64,000 bases of DNA from Aminobacter aminovorans (GTDB taxonomy: Bacteria; Pseudomonadota; Alphaproteobacteria; Rhizobiales; Rhizobiaceae). Under the pieces are notes generated by a model. The model saw only the letters and a list, made by a program, of their open reading frames with translations, did not search any database and was not told where the DNA came from. Below, piece after piece: positions 49,890 to 60,160 of this stretch; position 1 is the stretch's first letter, and each line of letters begins with the position of its first letter. The translations under genes were made by a program, and so were the position numbers. The DNA lies in contig NZ_UFSM01000001.1 of assembly GCF_900445235.1 (NCBI RefSeq), positions 3,425,501 to 3,489,500 of the forward strand. The letters are read 5' to 3'.

Positions 49890-52442
49890 TTACGACTTGG
49901 TCGGCTGCGCGCCGGCCGGAACTGCCGGCTTGTCCTTGTCGTCGACGCCCTCCGGCCGCAACCTGAACAGGATGAGCAGCGGACCTGCGATAAAGATCGA
50001 CGAGTAGGTGCCGACCAGAATGCCGAAGATCATGGCCAGTGTGAACGACTGGATGACCTCGCCGCCGAACAGGTAGAGCGAAATCAGCGCCAGCAGTGTC
50101 GTAACGCCAGTCAGCACAGTACGCGACAGCGTCTGGTTCATCGACAGGTCAAGCAGTTGCTCGATCGGCATCTTCTTGTATTTGCGCAGGTTTTCACGCA
50201 CGCGATCGTAGACGACGACGGTGTCGTTGATCGAATAGCCTACGACCGTCAGGATGGCGGCGATACTGGTCAGATTGAACTCGATCCCGGTGACGACATA
50301 GAGCCCGACCATCATCGTCACGTCGTGCACCGTTGCCAGGATCGCGCCGAGCGCGAACTGCCATTCGAAGCGGAACCAGATGTAGATCAGCATCGCCAGC
50401 ATGGCGGCGAGCACGCCCAACGTTCCCGACCAGGCAAGTTCGCTCGATACCGTCGGTCCGACCGATTCAACACGCCGGAAATCATACTCGCTTGAAAGCT
50501 CTCCGCGCACCTTCTCGACAACGCTCTGCTCGGCATTGTCGCCGGCGTTCTGGCCTTCGACGCGGATAAGCAGCGTATTGTTGGCACCGAACTCCTGCAC
50601 CTGGACGTCGCCCAGGTTGAGTTCGCTCAGCCGTGCGCGAACGGCGGCCGAATCGGCTGTTCCGGTCTTTGCCTGCACCTCGATGCTGGTACCGCCGCGG
50701 AAGTCGATGCCGTAGTTCATCTCCACCGAGAAAAACAGCACGGTTGCAAGGATCGATGCCGCCGCCGACAGCGTGAAGGCATAGCGCCGCCACGACATGA
50801 ACGGAGCGCTGGTGTTGTCGGGCACGAAGCGGACGCCCTTCGGCAGTTCCTTGGGCTTGACGCGGCGCAGCCAGATCGAAACCAGCCAGCGGGTCAGGGT
50901 GAAGGCGGTGAACACAGTCGTCACGATACCGATGGCGAGCGTGACGGCGAAACCGCGAACCGGGCCCGAACCCAGGTAGAACAGGATCAGGGCGGCGATA
51001 AAGGTGGTGAAATTGGCGTCGACGATCGTCGCAAGCGCGCGTGCAAAACCTGAATCGAGCGACTGTACGAGCGAGCGGCCGAGTTGCCGTTCCTCGCGCA
51101 CGCGCTCGTAGATGATGACGTTAGAGTCCACGGCCATGCCCACGGTGAGCACGATGCCGGCGATTCCGGGCATGGTCAGCGTAGCACCCAGGATGGACAG
51201 GATCGCGATGATCAGCGCCACGTTGGCGGCAAGGGCGATGTTGGCGATGATGCCGAGCGTGCCGTAGGCGACCAGCATGAAGCCGACGACGAGGATGCCG
51301 GCGATCACCGAGGCGAACTTGCCTGCAGCGATCGAGTCGGCGCCAAGGCTCGGGCCGACGGTGCGTTCCTCGACGATGGTGAGATCTGCGGGCAGCGCGC
51401 CGGCGCGCAGCAGCACAGCGAGATCATTGGCGCTTTCGGCGGTGAAGCTACCTGAAATCTGACCCGAACCGCCAAGGATCGGTTCGTTGATACGTGGTGC
51501 CGAGATCACCTGGTTGTCGAGGATGATGGCAAACAGGCGGCCGACATTCTGCTGGGTGGCCTGGCCGAAGCGCGACGCGCCCTTGCCGTCGAAGCGGAAG
51601 GAAACAACCGCTTCCGAAGTACGCTGGTCGAAGGTTGCCTGGGCGTCAGTCAAGTTTTCACCCGAGACGATGACGCGGTTTTCGATCAGGTAAGGAACCG
51701 GCGGATCGTCCTGCGAGTACATCACAGTCGAGCCTGCCGGCGGGCGACCCTGCAGGGCATCCTGCGGCGACATCGACTGGTCGACCATCTGGAAGGTCAG
51801 CTTGGCGGTCTTGCCGAGAATTTCCTTGAGGCGGGTCGGGTCCTGAAGACCCGGAACCTGGACCAGGATGCGGTCGGCGCCTGCGCGCTGGATGATCGGT
51901 TCGGTGGTGCCGAGCTCATTGACACGGCGGCCAATGACCTCGATCGACTGGGTCACGGCATTGTTGACGCGGTAGTCGATACCGCCTTCGGTCAGCGTGT
52001 AGCGCAGAAGCCCGGGCTCAGGTTCCTCAAGTGACAGTTCGCTGACCGTGCCGGTGCCGAACATGCTCGACGACATCGGTGCAACCAATGCTGCCAGCGC
52101 CGTTTTTGCCGCATCGATCTCGTTGACATCGCTGATACGCACCTGGACGGTGGTGCCGGTACCAGTGAGACCGGTATAACCGATCTTGGCATCGCGCAGC
52201 AGCGTGCGGATGTCGTCGCGCGTCGCCTGCAGGCGTTCGTCGACAAGATCCTGCCTGTCGATCGAAAGCAGGATGTGCGAGCCGCCCTGCAAGTCGAGGC
52301 CAAGCGTCAGCGCGCGCTTGGGAAACCACCCCGGAAGGGAATTGACCTGAGACTGGGTCAGCATGTTCGGGATGGTGAAGAGCACCCCGAGGAGCACGAC
52401 GGCCCAGATCGAGATGGTCTTCCAGCGCGAGAAATAGAGCAT
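49890..52442 (-). CDS. secDF: Protein translocase subunit SecDF (fused)
   Basis: 850 residues, with SecD (~1-520) and SecF (~540-850) in one chain. SecD: PKRALTLGLDLQGGSHILLS, and TVGMAVDSNVIIYERVREER with the proton-pathway Asp. SecF: MNYGIDFRGGTSIEVQAKTG, and VVGYSINDTVVVYDRVRENL. Twelve membrane spans are expected, with a large periplasmic P1 domain. It uses the proton gradient to pull secreted proteins through SecYEG. yajC lies 51 nt upstream. Confidence 0.97.
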   Translation of the reverse strand: MLYFSRWKTISIWAVVLLGVLFTIPNMLTQSQVNSLPGWFPKRALTLGLDLQGGSHILLSIDRQDLVDERLQATRDDIRTLLRDAKIGYTGLTGTGTTVQVRISDVNEIDAAKTALAALVAPMSSSMFGTGTVSELSLEEPEPGLLRYTLTEGGIDYRVNNAVTQSIEVIGRRVNELGTTEPIIQRAGADRILVQVPGLQDPTRLKEILGKTAKLTFQMVDQSMSPQDALQGRPPAGSTVMYSQDDPPVPYLIENRVIVSGENLTDAQATFDQRTSEAVVSFRFDGKGASRFGQATQQNVGRLFAIILDNQVISAPRINEPILGGSGQISGSFTAESANDLAVLLRAGALPADLTIVEERTVGPSLGADSIAAGKFASVIAGILVVGFMLVAYGTLGIIANIALAANVALIIAILSILGATLTMPGIAGIVLTVGMAVDSNVIIYERVREERQLGRSLVQSLDSGFARALATIVDANFTTFIAALILFYLGSGPVRGFAVTLAIGIVTTVFTAFTLTRWLVSIWLRRVKPKELPKGVRFVPDNTSAPFMSWRRYAFTLSAAASILATVLFFSVEMNYGIDFRGGTSIEVQAKTGTADSAAVRARLSELNLGDVQVQEFGANNTLLIRVEGQNAGDNAEQSVVEKVRGELSSEYDFRRVESVGPTVSSELAWSGTLGVLAAMLAMLIYIWFRFEWQFALGAILATVHDVTMMVGLYVVTGIEFNLTSIAAILTVVGYSINDTVVVYDRVRENLRKYKKMPIEQLLDLSMNQTLSRTVLTGVTTLLALISLYLFGGEVIQSFTLAMIFGILVGTYSSIFIAGPLLILFRLRPEGVDDKDKPAVPAGAQPTKS

Positions 52443-52493
52443 TTGGCCTCGTCCGTTAAGGCTTGGAAGCGGTGGGTATCACCCCGCCTGCGG

Positions 52494-52835
52494 TTATTTC
52501 TTGGCGTTCTGGTTGGCGATCGGCTCGCCCTTGACCCGAACGTCGGAAATCGTCGCGCGCAGCGCCGTCACCTTGAGACCATTGCCCAGATCGATCTCGA
52601 GCTCATGATCGTCGATGACCTTGCTCACCTTGCCGACGAAGCCACCGCCGGTGACGACGGTATCGCCGCGACGGATCGCCGAGAGCATCTCGCCACGCTT
52701 CTTCAGCTGGGTGCGCTGCGGGCGGATGATCAGAAAATACATGACCACGAAGATCAGCACAAACGGCAAGATGCTGACGAGAACGTCGGGCGCTCCTGCG
52801 GTGGCGGCCTGTGCGTATGCCGGCGTGACGAACAT
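52494..52835 (-). CDS. yajC: Preprotein translocase subunit YajC
   Basis: 113 residues from the ATG at 52835, with AGGAG 7 nt upstream. A single membrane segment (VLVSILPFVLIFVVMYFLII) is followed by the family motif RPQRTQLKKRGEML and RRGDTVVTGGGFVGKVSKV. It binds SecDF and starts the yajC-secDF-Mth938-phytoene-synthase-like operon. Divergent from the DUF815 ATPase gene across ~180 nt. Confidence 0.97.
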   Translation of the reverse strand: MFVTPAYAQAATAGAPDVLVSILPFVLIFVVMYFLIIRPQRTQLKKRGEMLSAIRRGDTVVTGGGFVGKVSKVIDDHELEIDLGNGLKVTALRATISDVRVKGEPIANQNAKK

Positions 52836-53016
52836 GAATGTCTCCTGAGAAAGTATCGGGATACCGCACATCGGGACCCCGGAAATGTGCGCGGAATATA
52901 GTCGCTCATGCCACCAATGCAACTACGCTTGGCCCAAGCAGCGGCGCTTTTCCGCGCAATTTGAGCGTGTTACAGCGTCGCGCACAGGTATTATCTAGAG
53001 ACTGACGGGATTGGCC

Positions 53017-53889
53017 ATGGAAAAGACCATCGAAGCGCTCAACTCCAAGCTGGATCTTTTGATCGCTGCGGTATCCAGGCTTGCGCCTCCGTCCGTTCCC
53101 GAAACCGACATTGGCACCGCCGACTGTTATGTCTGGGCGGCCGATCCGGGCTTTCTCGAACCCGTACAGCGGGTCAACCGCGTCGACATCGGCCTGATCA
53201 AGGGCGTAGACCGTGTGCGCGACATCCTCGTCGACAACACCGAGCGCTTCGCTGCCGGCCTGCCCGCCAACAACGTGCTTCTGTGGGGCGCGCGCGGCAT
53301 GGGCAAGTCATCACTGGTCAAGGCGGTCCATGCCACGATCAATGCCTCGGGCAAGACGGCGGCGCCGCTCAAGCTGATCGAGATCCACCGCGAAGACATC
53401 GACACGCTGCCAAAGCTGATGAGCCTGCTCAAGGCCGCCCCCTTTCGCTTCATCCTGTTTTGCGACGACCTGTCGTTCGACCATGATGACACCTCCTACA
53501 AGTCGCTCAAGGCAGCACTCGAAGGCGGCGTCGAAGGAAGGCCAGCGAATGTCATCTTCTACGCCACGTCGAACCGCAGGCACCTCCTGCCGCGCGACAT
53601 GATCGACAACGAGCGCTCGACAGCGATCAATCCGTCGGAAGCCGTCGAGGAAAAGGTCTCCTTGTCCGACCGCTTCGGCCTGTGGCTCGGCTTCCACAAA
53701 TGCTCGCAGGACGAATATCTCGAGATGGTCAACGGCTATGCCAGCTACCACGGCTTCGACAACGATCCGGAGACGCTGCGCGCCGAGGCGCTGGAATGGG
53801 CGACGACCCGCGGCAGCCGCTCGGGGCGCGTTGCATGGCAGTTCATCCAGGATCTCGCCGGCCGCCTCGGCAGGCCGCTCAAAGACTGA
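53017..53889 (+). CDS. DUF815 AAA-type ATPase
   Basis: 290 residues from the ATG at 53017. Walker A LLWGARGMGKSSLVKAVHAT, Walker B FRFILFCDDLSFDHDD, and a sensor-like region NVIFYATSNRRHLLPRDMID. The N-terminal ~60 residues include a short coiled segment. The family is widespread in alpha- and betaproteobacteria, with no firm role. It stands alone, divergent from yajC and convergent with nlpD. Confidence 0.92.
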   Translation: MEKTIEALNSKLDLLIAAVSRLAPPSVPETDIGTADCYVWAADPGFLEPVQRVNRVDIGLIKGVDRVRDILVDNTERFAAGLPANNVLLWGARGMGKSSLVKAVHATINASGKTAAPLKLIEIHREDIDTLPKLMSLLKAAPFRFILFCDDLSFDHDDTSYKSLKAALEGGVEGRPANVIFYATSNRRHLLPRDMIDNERSTAINPSEAVEEKVSLSDRFGLWLGFHKCSQDEYLEMVNGYASYHGFDNDPETLRAEALEWATTRGSRSGRVAWQFIQDLAGRLGRPLKD

Positions 53890-53901
53890 AGCCTCAAAAC
53901 G

Positions 53902-53930
53902 AAAAAGCCCGCCCCTTGTCGGGACGGGCT
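53902..53930 (-). terminator. Rho-independent terminator after nlpD
   Basis: AGCCCG and CGGGCT form the outer stem of a G/C-rich hairpin with an inner CCC/GGG. On the minus strand it is followed directly by TTTTT. It lies 95 nt past the nlpD stop. The same hairpin may also slow transcription from the DUF815 gene. Confidence 0.8.
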
Positions 53931-54025
53931 GATCTGGCGGGACTGATGGAGGTCAGGCGACCCGCTACCGCATGGGCCCGAAAATCACGTTCGATTTTCG
54001 GAAAGCAAGATGCGCAAACTTTAGG

Positions 54026-55327
54026 CTATTCGAGGTAGCCGCTCGGATCGACCGGCGTGGAATTCTTGCGAACCTCGAAGTGCAGCTTCGGCGCATCGGT
54101 CGAGCCGCTCATGCCCGATAGCGCGATCTCGTCGCCACGCTTGACCTTCTGGCCGCGTTGGACCTTCAGCGAGCTTGCGTGACCGTAGACGGTGACGAGA
54201 CCGTTCTCGTGACGCACCAGAACGGTGTTGCCGAATTCCTTGAGCCCGTCGCCGGCATAAATGACGACGCCATTTTCGGCTGCCTTCACCGGCGTGCCTT
54301 CCGGCACGGAGATGTCGATGCCGTCATTCGACTTGCCGCCGCCCTTGCCGTAGTTGGAAACGACCCGGCCACGCACCGGCCAACGCATGCGGTCGATGCC
54401 GGTGGCATTCGGCGCTGCCTCAGCCGATTCCTCGGCCTGCTGCACCAGCTTGTCCTTCTTCGGCGGTGTGTAGGCAGCAACGGCCGGAGCCTCGGCCGCA
54501 GGCTTGGCTGCGGCAACGGCCGGCTTCGGGGCGGCTGTCGCGGCAGTTGCGGTCACCACCGGATCGACGGCGGGTGCGGCCTTGGCAACGGTCGAGGCCG
54601 CGCCGCCAGCCGGCACCTTCAGCGTCTGGCCGATGCGGATGCGGCCGTCTTGAAGGCTGTTGGCTTCCTTGAGCGCCGTCGTCGTCACGCCGAGCTTCTT
54701 GGCGATGCGATTGAGCGTGTCACCTTCGACGACCTTGTAGCCGCCGCCGGCACCTACCGGCTTGGCATTGCTGTCGGTCGGCGAGCCGAGCTGCGCAGTT
54801 GCCGTTTCCTTGGTCTTGGGCTGCTGCGGCAGCACTGCGACCTTGTTACTCGGCAAGGTAGCCGGCTGCGGATTTTTGCCCGGTACCTTGAGCGTATTTT
54901 CCTGGGCCGTCTGCGGCTGCGCTATCGTGCCGGTGGACGTATTATCCAGCGCGGGCGCCAATGCTGGGGCTTGGGCCGGAGCCTGGGCCATGCGAGCAGG
55001 GGCCGGCGCGAGCGCCGGAGCCTGGGCGACAGGCGCGGGCAGAGGCTGCGATGATACCGGTTGGAGGCTACCACGGCTGACGGAGCCGGCACTGGCCGAC
55101 GCGACCGGCGTCGCCATCTGGGCATCACCCGGGAATGGCTGCTGCTGCGGCTGCTGATTGATGATCGAACGCTGGTTCGGCGTCGATGCGGTGAAGATGT
55201 CGTCGACACCACCGCCGCCAAATCGCGACACTCCGGAACTGCAGCCCGCCGCCATGCCGGCAACCAGCAGAACGGCGCCACCGCGCGCCAGAGAGCGTTT
55301 ATTCGCCTTCAAAATACTGAAACGCAT
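54026..55327 (-). CDS. nlpD: LysM-M23 lipoprotein, NlpD-like
   Basis: 433 residues from the ATG at 55327; the signal peptide ends in lipobox MAAGC. A long Ala/Pro/Gln-rich linker leads to one LysM domain (YKVVEGDTLNRIAKKLGVTT, to IGQTLKVP), another linker, and a C-terminal LytM/M23 domain. In this domain the first metal His is Asn (NDGIDIS), while YGHAS and LHFEVR remain, as in E. coli NlpD. It is therefore probably a non-catalytic amidase activator in cell division. It heads the classic nlpD-pcm-surE group, though it lies downstream here. Confidence 0.92.
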   Translation of the reverse strand: MRFSILKANKRSLARGGAVLLVAGMAAGCSSGVSRFGGGGVDDIFTASTPNQRSIINQQPQQQPFPGDAQMATPVASASAGSVSRGSLQPVSSQPLPAPVAQAPALAPAPARMAQAPAQAPALAPALDNTSTGTIAQPQTAQENTLKVPGKNPQPATLPSNKVAVLPQQPKTKETATAQLGSPTDSNAKPVGAGGGYKVVEGDTLNRIAKKLGVTTTALKEANSLQDGRIRIGQTLKVPAGGAASTVAKAAPAVDPVVTATAATAAPKPAVAAAKPAAEAPAVAAYTPPKKDKLVQQAEESAEAAPNATGIDRMRWPVRGRVVSNYGKGGGKSNDGIDISVPEGTPVKAAENGVVIYAGDGLKEFGNTVLVRHENGLVTVYGHASSLKVQRGQKVKRGDEIALSGMSGSTDAPKLHFEVRKNSTPVDPSGYLE

Positions 55328-55508
55328 CGCACTGACCCGCGCTTTACCCGATACCAACTAGGCTTGATTAAAGCGTGTTAATGTTACTGGTCGGTTAAGA
55401 GGATCAAATAAATCAAAAGCTTCGCGAGCTGACGACGAGACGCCCGCACAGGCAGGATGGGAGCCCCCGGCGCGGACGCAAAATGCTCTGGATGTCGGCG
55501 GGGTTGAC

Positions 55509-56162
55509 CTAGATGACGGCGGCGACGCCGCGGGCCAGCGGCTGCAGGCGGACGACACCGAGATCTTCGCGCTCGAAGCGGCTTCCGATCTTGGTCAGCT
55601 TGCATAGCACCTGCTCGCCCTCTTCCGGGCCGATCGGCGCAATCATGGTGCCGCCGCTCGACAATTGGTCGACGAACATGCGCGGATGGCTGTCGAAAGC
55701 AGCCCATACGACGATGCGGTCAAACGGCCCCTCGCCCGGCAGACCATTCGAACCGTCGGCCTGGCGAACGAGGGCATTGCCAAGGCCGAGCATCTCGAAG
55801 CGCTGGCGCGCCAATTCGGTCAGGGTCTTGAATCGCTCGACGGTGACGACACGACCGGCAAGCCGCGCCATGACGGCCGCCGTATAGCCGGAACCCGTGC
55901 CGACTTCGAGCACACGATTTCCCTGCTCGATGTTGAGCGCGGAGATGACCGCTGCCTGGAGATCGGCGCCCTCGATCGCCTCGCCGCATTCGATCGGCAG
56001 CATACGGTCCGACCAGGCGATGGAATGGAACTGGCCGGCAAGGAAGTCGCGACGAGGCGTTGCCTCGAACGCCGCGATCAGGTTTTTCGGAACGATACCG
56101 CGGCCGCGCAGGCGAAGAAGAAAGGCAGCGAAGCCCTCACGGTCGTCCGGCATCATGTTCAT
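55509..56162 (-). CDS. pcm: Protein-L-isoaspartate O-methyltransferase
   Basis: Repairs isoaspartyl damage using S-adenosylmethionine. 217 residues. The SAM-binding motif [20 protein letters not shown] and the family-specific region [20 protein letters not shown] are present. Start at ATG 56162, overlapping the surE stop by 4 nt. A ~180-nt gap separates it from nlpD. Confidence 0.96.
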   Translation of the reverse strand: MNMMPDDREGFAAFLLRLRGRGIVPKNLIAAFEATPRRDFLAGQFHSIAWSDRMLPIECGEAIEGADLQAAVISALNIEQGNRVLEVGTGSGYTAAVMARLAGRVVTVERFKTLTELARQRFEMLGLGNALVRQADGSNGLPGEGPFDRIVVWAAFDSHPRMFVDQLSSGGTMIAPIGPEEGEQVLCKLTKIGSRFEREDLGVVRLQPLARGVAAVI

Positions 56163-56917
56163 GCAATAGCCTTGGCCAATTGATCGCGCAGTTCATGCGC
56201 CGTCATGTCGAGCTTGAGCGGCGTGACCGAAACCTGCTTGTTGCGCACGGCGTGCAGGTCGGTCCCCGGCTTCACTTCCGGCTCGTCGCGACCGAAGCGC
56301 AGCCAGTAATATGGCAGGCTGCGACCGTCGCGGCGCTCCTCGACCCAAATGCCATAGGCAAGTTTGCCCTGGCTGGCGACGACGGGGCCGGTGACTTCAT
56401 CTGGCGGGCAATTCGGAAAGTTGACGTTGAGCAGCACGCCGATCGGCAGTTCGGTTGCGATCAGCTTGCGCAGAAGTGCAGGCGCCAGCGCCTCGGCCGT
56501 CTCGTAAGGCACGATGCGCTCGTCGTTCTCATAGATGTAGGCCTGGCTCAGCGCGATCGAGCGGATGCCGATCAGCGCGCCTTCCATGGCGCCCGCCACC
56601 GTGCCCGAATAGGTCACGTCGTCGGCAACGTTGAGTCCCGAATTGATGCCCGAAAGAATCAGATCCGGCGGCCCAGGCAGGATCTTGCGTGCGCCCATGA
56701 TGACGCAGTCGGTCGGCGTTCCGTTCACCGCGTAGTGCTTGTCGCTGATCTTGCGCAGTCTGAGCGGCTCCGAGATCGACAGCGAATGCGCATAACCCGA
56801 CTGGTCGGTCTCCGGCGCCACCACCCAGACGTCGTCCGACAGCTGGTTGGCGATCCGCTCCAGCACAGCCAGGCCTTCAGCGTGGATGCCGTCGTCGTTG
56901 GTCAGCAGAATGCGCAT
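56159..56917 (-). CDS. surE: 5'/3'-nucleotidase SurE
   Basis: A survival protein and nucleoside monophosphatase. 252 residues. The metal-binding N-terminus [20 protein letters not shown] is intact, as are [14 protein letters not shown] and [20 protein letters not shown]. The stop overlaps the start of pcm; serS ends 1 nt upstream. Confidence 0.97.
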   Translation of the reverse strand: MRILLTNDDGIHAEGLAVLERIANQLSDDVWVVAPETDQSGYAHSLSISEPLRLRKISDKHYAVNGTPTDCVIMGARKILPGPPDLILSGINSGLNVADDVTYSGTVAGAMEGALIGIRSIALSQAYIYENDERIVPYETAEALAPALLRKLIATELPIGVLLNVNFPNCPPDEVTGPVVASQGKLAYGIWVEERRDGRSLPYYWLRFGRDEPEVKPGTDLHAVRNKQVSVTPLKLDMTAHELRDQLAKAIA

Positions 56918-56918
56918 G

Positions 56919-58223
56919 TCACTTCGCTTCGATCTTGGTCAGGCCACCCATGTAAGGCAGCAGCGCTTCAGGAATCGTTACGCTGCCATCCTCGTTCTGG
57001 TAATTCTCGATGACGGCGATCAGCGCGCGGCCTACGGCGACGCCCGAACCATTGAGCGTGTGCACGAAACGCGTGCCCTTCTCTTCCTTCGGACGGTAGC
57101 GGGCATCCATGCGGCGCGCCTGGAAGTCGCCGCAGACCGAGCAGGACGAGATTTCACGGTAGGTGTTCTGGCCGGGAAGCCAGACCTCGATGTCGTGTGT
57201 CTTGCGCGCGCCGAAGCCCATGTCACCGGTGCACAGAACCATGGTGCGGAACGGCAGGCCGAGGCGCTTCAGCACCTCTTCGGCGCATTCGGTCATGCGG
57301 TCGTGCTCGGCCAGCGCGCTGTCGGCATCGGTGATCGAGACCAGCTCGACCTTGTAGAACTGGTGCTGGCGCAGCATGCCGCGTGTGTCACGGCCGGCCG
57401 AGCCAGCTTCCGAACGGAAGCAAGGCGTCAGCGCGGTCATGCGCAGCGGCAGTTGCTCAATGGCCAGGATTTCCTCGCGCACCAGATTTGTCAGCGGCAC
57501 CTCGGCGGTCGGGATCAGGCCGAGCCGGCTCTCGCCATGCGGCACGAAGAACAGGTCTTCCTCGAACTTCGGCAACTGGTTGGTGCCGAACAGCACCTCG
57601 TCGCGCACGAGAAGCGGCGGCTGCACCTCGGTGTAGCCGTGTTCCGACGTGTGCAGGTCAAGCATGAACTGGCCGAGCGCGCGTTCAAGGCGGGCAAGCT
57701 GGCCCTTGAGTACGGTGAAGCGCGCACCTGACAGCTTGGCGGCGCGCTCGAAGTCCATCAGGCCGAGCGCCTCGCCGATCTCGAAATGCTCCTTAACCCA
57801 GTTCGGGCGCGGCAGCACCTTGCCGACAGTGCGCAGAACGACATTGCCGGTTTCGTCCTTGCCGACGGGCACGTCTTCCAGCGGCACGTTCGGTATCACG
57901 GCAAGCGCGGCGTCGAGCGCCTTGTCGAGCTCGCGTTCGCGGCCTTCTCCGTCCTGGATGAAGCCCTTGATCTCGGCGACTTCGGCTTTCAGCTTCTCAG
58001 CAAGGGCGGAATCACCGTTGCGCATAGCATTGCCGATCTCTTTGGATGCGGCGTTGCGGCGCTCTTGCGCCTCCTGCAGCTTCGAGACGTGGGCGCGACG
58101 CGCCTCGTCCTTGGCGATCAGATCCTCGACCGTCGACTTCGCCGCATCCGCTGACTGACTGCGCTTCATCAGCGCTTCGATCAGAGTTTCAGGGTTCTCG
58201 CGAATCCATTTGATATCAAGCAT
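56919..58223 (-). CDS. serS: Seryl-tRNA synthetase
   Basis: A class II aminoacyl-tRNA synthetase, 434 residues. An N-terminal tRNA-binding coiled-coil arm (~20-105) leads to the catalytic core. Motif 2 is [20 protein letters not shown], with KVELVSI following. Motif 3 lies in [20 protein letters not shown]. The full N-terminal [20 protein letters not shown] confirms the start. It also feeds selenocysteine synthesis where present. Confidence 0.97.
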   Translation of the reverse strand: MLDIKWIRENPETLIEALMKRSQSADAAKSTVEDLIAKDEARRAHVSKLQEAQERRNAASKEIGNAMRNGDSALAEKLKAEVAEIKGFIQDGEGRERELDKALDAALAVIPNVPLEDVPVGKDETGNVVLRTVGKVLPRPNWVKEHFEIGEALGLMDFERAAKLSGARFTVLKGQLARLERALGQFMLDLHTSEHGYTEVQPPLLVRDEVLFGTNQLPKFEEDLFFVPHGESRLGLIPTAEVPLTNLVREEILAIEQLPLRMTALTPCFRSEAGSAGRDTRGMLRQHQFYKVELVSITDADSALAEHDRMTECAEEVLKRLGLPFRTMVLCTGDMGFGARKTHDIEVWLPGQNTYREISSCSVCGDFQARRMDARYRPKEEKGTRFVHTLNGSGVAVGRALIAVIENYQNEDGSVTIPEALLPYMGGLTKIEAK

Positions 58224-58279
58224 TTAAAAGGTTCCGGTCGCGGCAGTTGTCGAAACGACCGCGCCGGCGGATCGGGCTG

Positions 58280-59170
58280 TCAGCCGGCCTTGTCGGCGCT
58301 GCCTGTGCCTTCGAGCGAAGTGGATGCTGCTTGCGATTGCGGGTCGGCGGCGCTGTCGTCCGCATCCTGCTTTTCGCGCGCCACGCGTTCCTGCTCGCGC
58401 TTCTTTTCGATCATCCGGGCGGTCCAGATGGAAATCTCGTAAAGAAGGATCGTGGGAAGGGCAAGGCCGATCTGGCTCACCGGATCGGGTGGGGTCAGTA
58501 CGGCTGCCACCACGAAGGCAATGACGATCGCCCATTTGCGCTTGTCGGCCAACCCCTGCGAAGTGACCATGCCCACCCGCGCCATCAGCGTCGTCACGAC
58601 CGGCAGCTGGAACACCAGGCCGAAGGAGAAGATCAGCGTCATGATCAGGCTGAGATATTCCGATACCTTGGGCAACAGCGAAATCTGCACCTGGTCGTCG
58701 GTGCCGGCCTGCTGCATGGCGAGGAAGAACCACATCACCATCGGCGTGAAGAAGAAGTAGACCAGCGACGCGCCCATGAGAAAGAGCACCGGCGAGGCAA
58801 TCAGGAACGGCAGGAAGGCCGCGCGCTCGTTCTTGTAGAGGCCCGGTGCAACGAACTTGTAGATCTGCGAGGCGATCACAGGAAACGCGATCACCAGACC
58901 GCCGAACATGGCGAGCTTGATCTGGGTGAAGAAGAATTCCTGCGGCGCGGTGTAGATCAGCTCGACCTTGTGCGGGTCGAGGCCAGCCCAGTTGGTCGCC
59001 CATTTGAACGGGATGACCAGCAGGTTGAAAAGCTGCTTGGCAAAGAAGAAGCAGACGAGGAAGGCGATGAAGAACCCGCCGATGGACCACATCAGCCGGG
59101 TGCGCAGTTCGATCAGATGTTCGATCAGCGGTGCCGATGACTTCTCGATTTCGTCGTCTTCGGCGCTCAC
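58280..59170 (-). CDS. tatC: Sec-independent translocase subunit TatC
   Basis: A six-span inner-membrane protein, 296 residues. The family N-terminus LIEHLIELRTRLMWSIGGFF, the periplasmic loop YTAPQEFFFTQIKLAMFGGL, and FPVIASQIYKFVAPGLYKNE are present. A ~45-residue charged C-terminal tail extends beyond the last span. It overlaps tatB by 4 nt and forms the receptor complex for twin-arginine signals. Confidence 0.97.
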   Translation of the reverse strand: MSAEDDEIEKSSAPLIEHLIELRTRLMWSIGGFFIAFLVCFFFAKQLFNLLVIPFKWATNWAGLDPHKVELIYTAPQEFFFTQIKLAMFGGLVIAFPVIASQIYKFVAPGLYKNERAAFLPFLIASPVLFLMGASLVYFFFTPMVMWFFLAMQQAGTDDQVQISLLPKVSEYLSLIMTLIFSFGLVFQLPVVTTLMARVGMVTSQGLADKRKWAIVIAFVVAAVLTPPDPVSQIGLALPTILLYEISIWTARMIEKKREQERVAREKQDADDSAADPQSQAASTSLEGTGSADKAG

Positions 59171-59874
59171 GAGGCTTTTCCTGCTTTGGTCGTCTTGGTG
59201 GTCTTTTTGGGCACAGCCGCCTTGGCCGGCGCAGCCTTTGCAACAGGCGCTTTCGCCGGCGCCGCCTTCACAACCGCAGCCTTGGTCAAAGGCGCCTTGG
59301 CCGTTGCGGCCGGCGCCTTGGCCTTTGCGACAGGCTTGGCTTCGGCTACTGACTTCGGCTTGGCCGCCGCTTTCGGCTTTTCGGCCTTTGCTGCCTCTGC
59401 CGACACGGGAACCGGCGTGGCATTGACCTCGGCAGCCGGGAACACCGGTGTTGCCGCGGGCATTGCGTCCGGACCGGCAACGCCTGGCATAACGGTTGCA
59501 CCATTCTTCAGCGGTACGGCGGGATGCGCAGTGTCCGAAGCGGGATCAGCCGGCGGTGCCGGCTGCGAAGGCTTCATCGCAGCATCGAGCCCGGCGCGCA
59601 CATCGGAGGCGGCCTGCTCGAAGGGATTGAGCTGCTTCCTGATCTGCTGCGCGGGGTTGAGGCCGCGCAACTCGTCGACGGACTTCTTGACGTCGTCGAG
59701 CTCGGCTTCCTTCAGCGCCTCATTGAACTGGCGCTGAAAATCGCCCGCCATGGAACGTGCCTTGGCCGTCATCCGCCCCATGGTGCGGAGCATCTTGGGC
59801 AAATCCTTAGGGCCGACGACCACGATCATGACGACCGCGATCACCAGCATTTCGGTCCAGCCGATTTCAAACAT
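59167..59874 (-). CDS. tatB: Sec-independent translocase subunit TatB
   Basis: 235 residues. One N-terminal span with the family hallmark FEIGWTEMLVIAVVMIVVVG and GPKDLPKMLRTMG, then an amphipathic helix. Residues ~150-235 are an unusually long Ala/Lys/Pro repeat tail (APAKAPVAKAAPAKAAVPKK) like that of other rhizobial TatB proteins. It lies 32 nt after tatA. Confidence 0.95.
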   Translation of the reverse strand: MFEIGWTEMLVIAVVMIVVVGPKDLPKMLRTMGRMTAKARSMAGDFQRQFNEALKEAELDDVKKSVDELRGLNPAQQIRKQLNPFEQAASDVRAGLDAAMKPSQPAPPADPASDTAHPAVPLKNGATVMPGVAGPDAMPAATPVFPAAEVNATPVPVSAEAAKAEKPKAAAKPKSVAEAKPVAKAKAPAATAKAPLTKAAVVKAAPAKAPVAKAAPAKAAVPKKTTKTTKAGKAS

Positions 59875-59906
59875 GTCGGTGCGATCCGGCTAGCAAGAGG
59901 TGCGGG

Positions 59907-60125
59907 TCAGCTCTTGCTGGCCTTTTCCTTGGTCGAGTTCACAGTCTCGTCGTTGCGATGCTCGACCGTCTTGGAGTCATCGGCTTCGTCGTCCGACATC
60001 CCCTTCTTGAAGCTCTTGATGCCCTTGGCCATGTCGCCCATCAGCTCAGGGATCTTGCCACGACCAAACAGCAGCAGCACGACGACCAGTACGATCAGCC
60101 AGTGCCAGATTGAAAACGAACCCAT
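59907..60125 (-). CDS. tatA: Sec-independent translocase subunit TatA
   Basis: 72 residues. [20 protein letters not shown] is the single span, followed by the [20 protein letters not shown] hinge and amphipathic helix. It forms the Tat pore with TatB and TatC. First gene of the tatABC-serS-surE-pcm run; an ABC ATPase gene ends 35 nt upstream. Confidence 0.97.
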   Translation of the reverse strand: MGSFSIWHWLIVLVVVLLLFGRGKIPELMGDMAKGIKSFKKGMSDDEADDSKTVEHRNDETVNSTKEKASKS

Positions 60126-60160
60126 TGAACTCTCTCTTGAACAGTTTCCCTGCGATTGAT

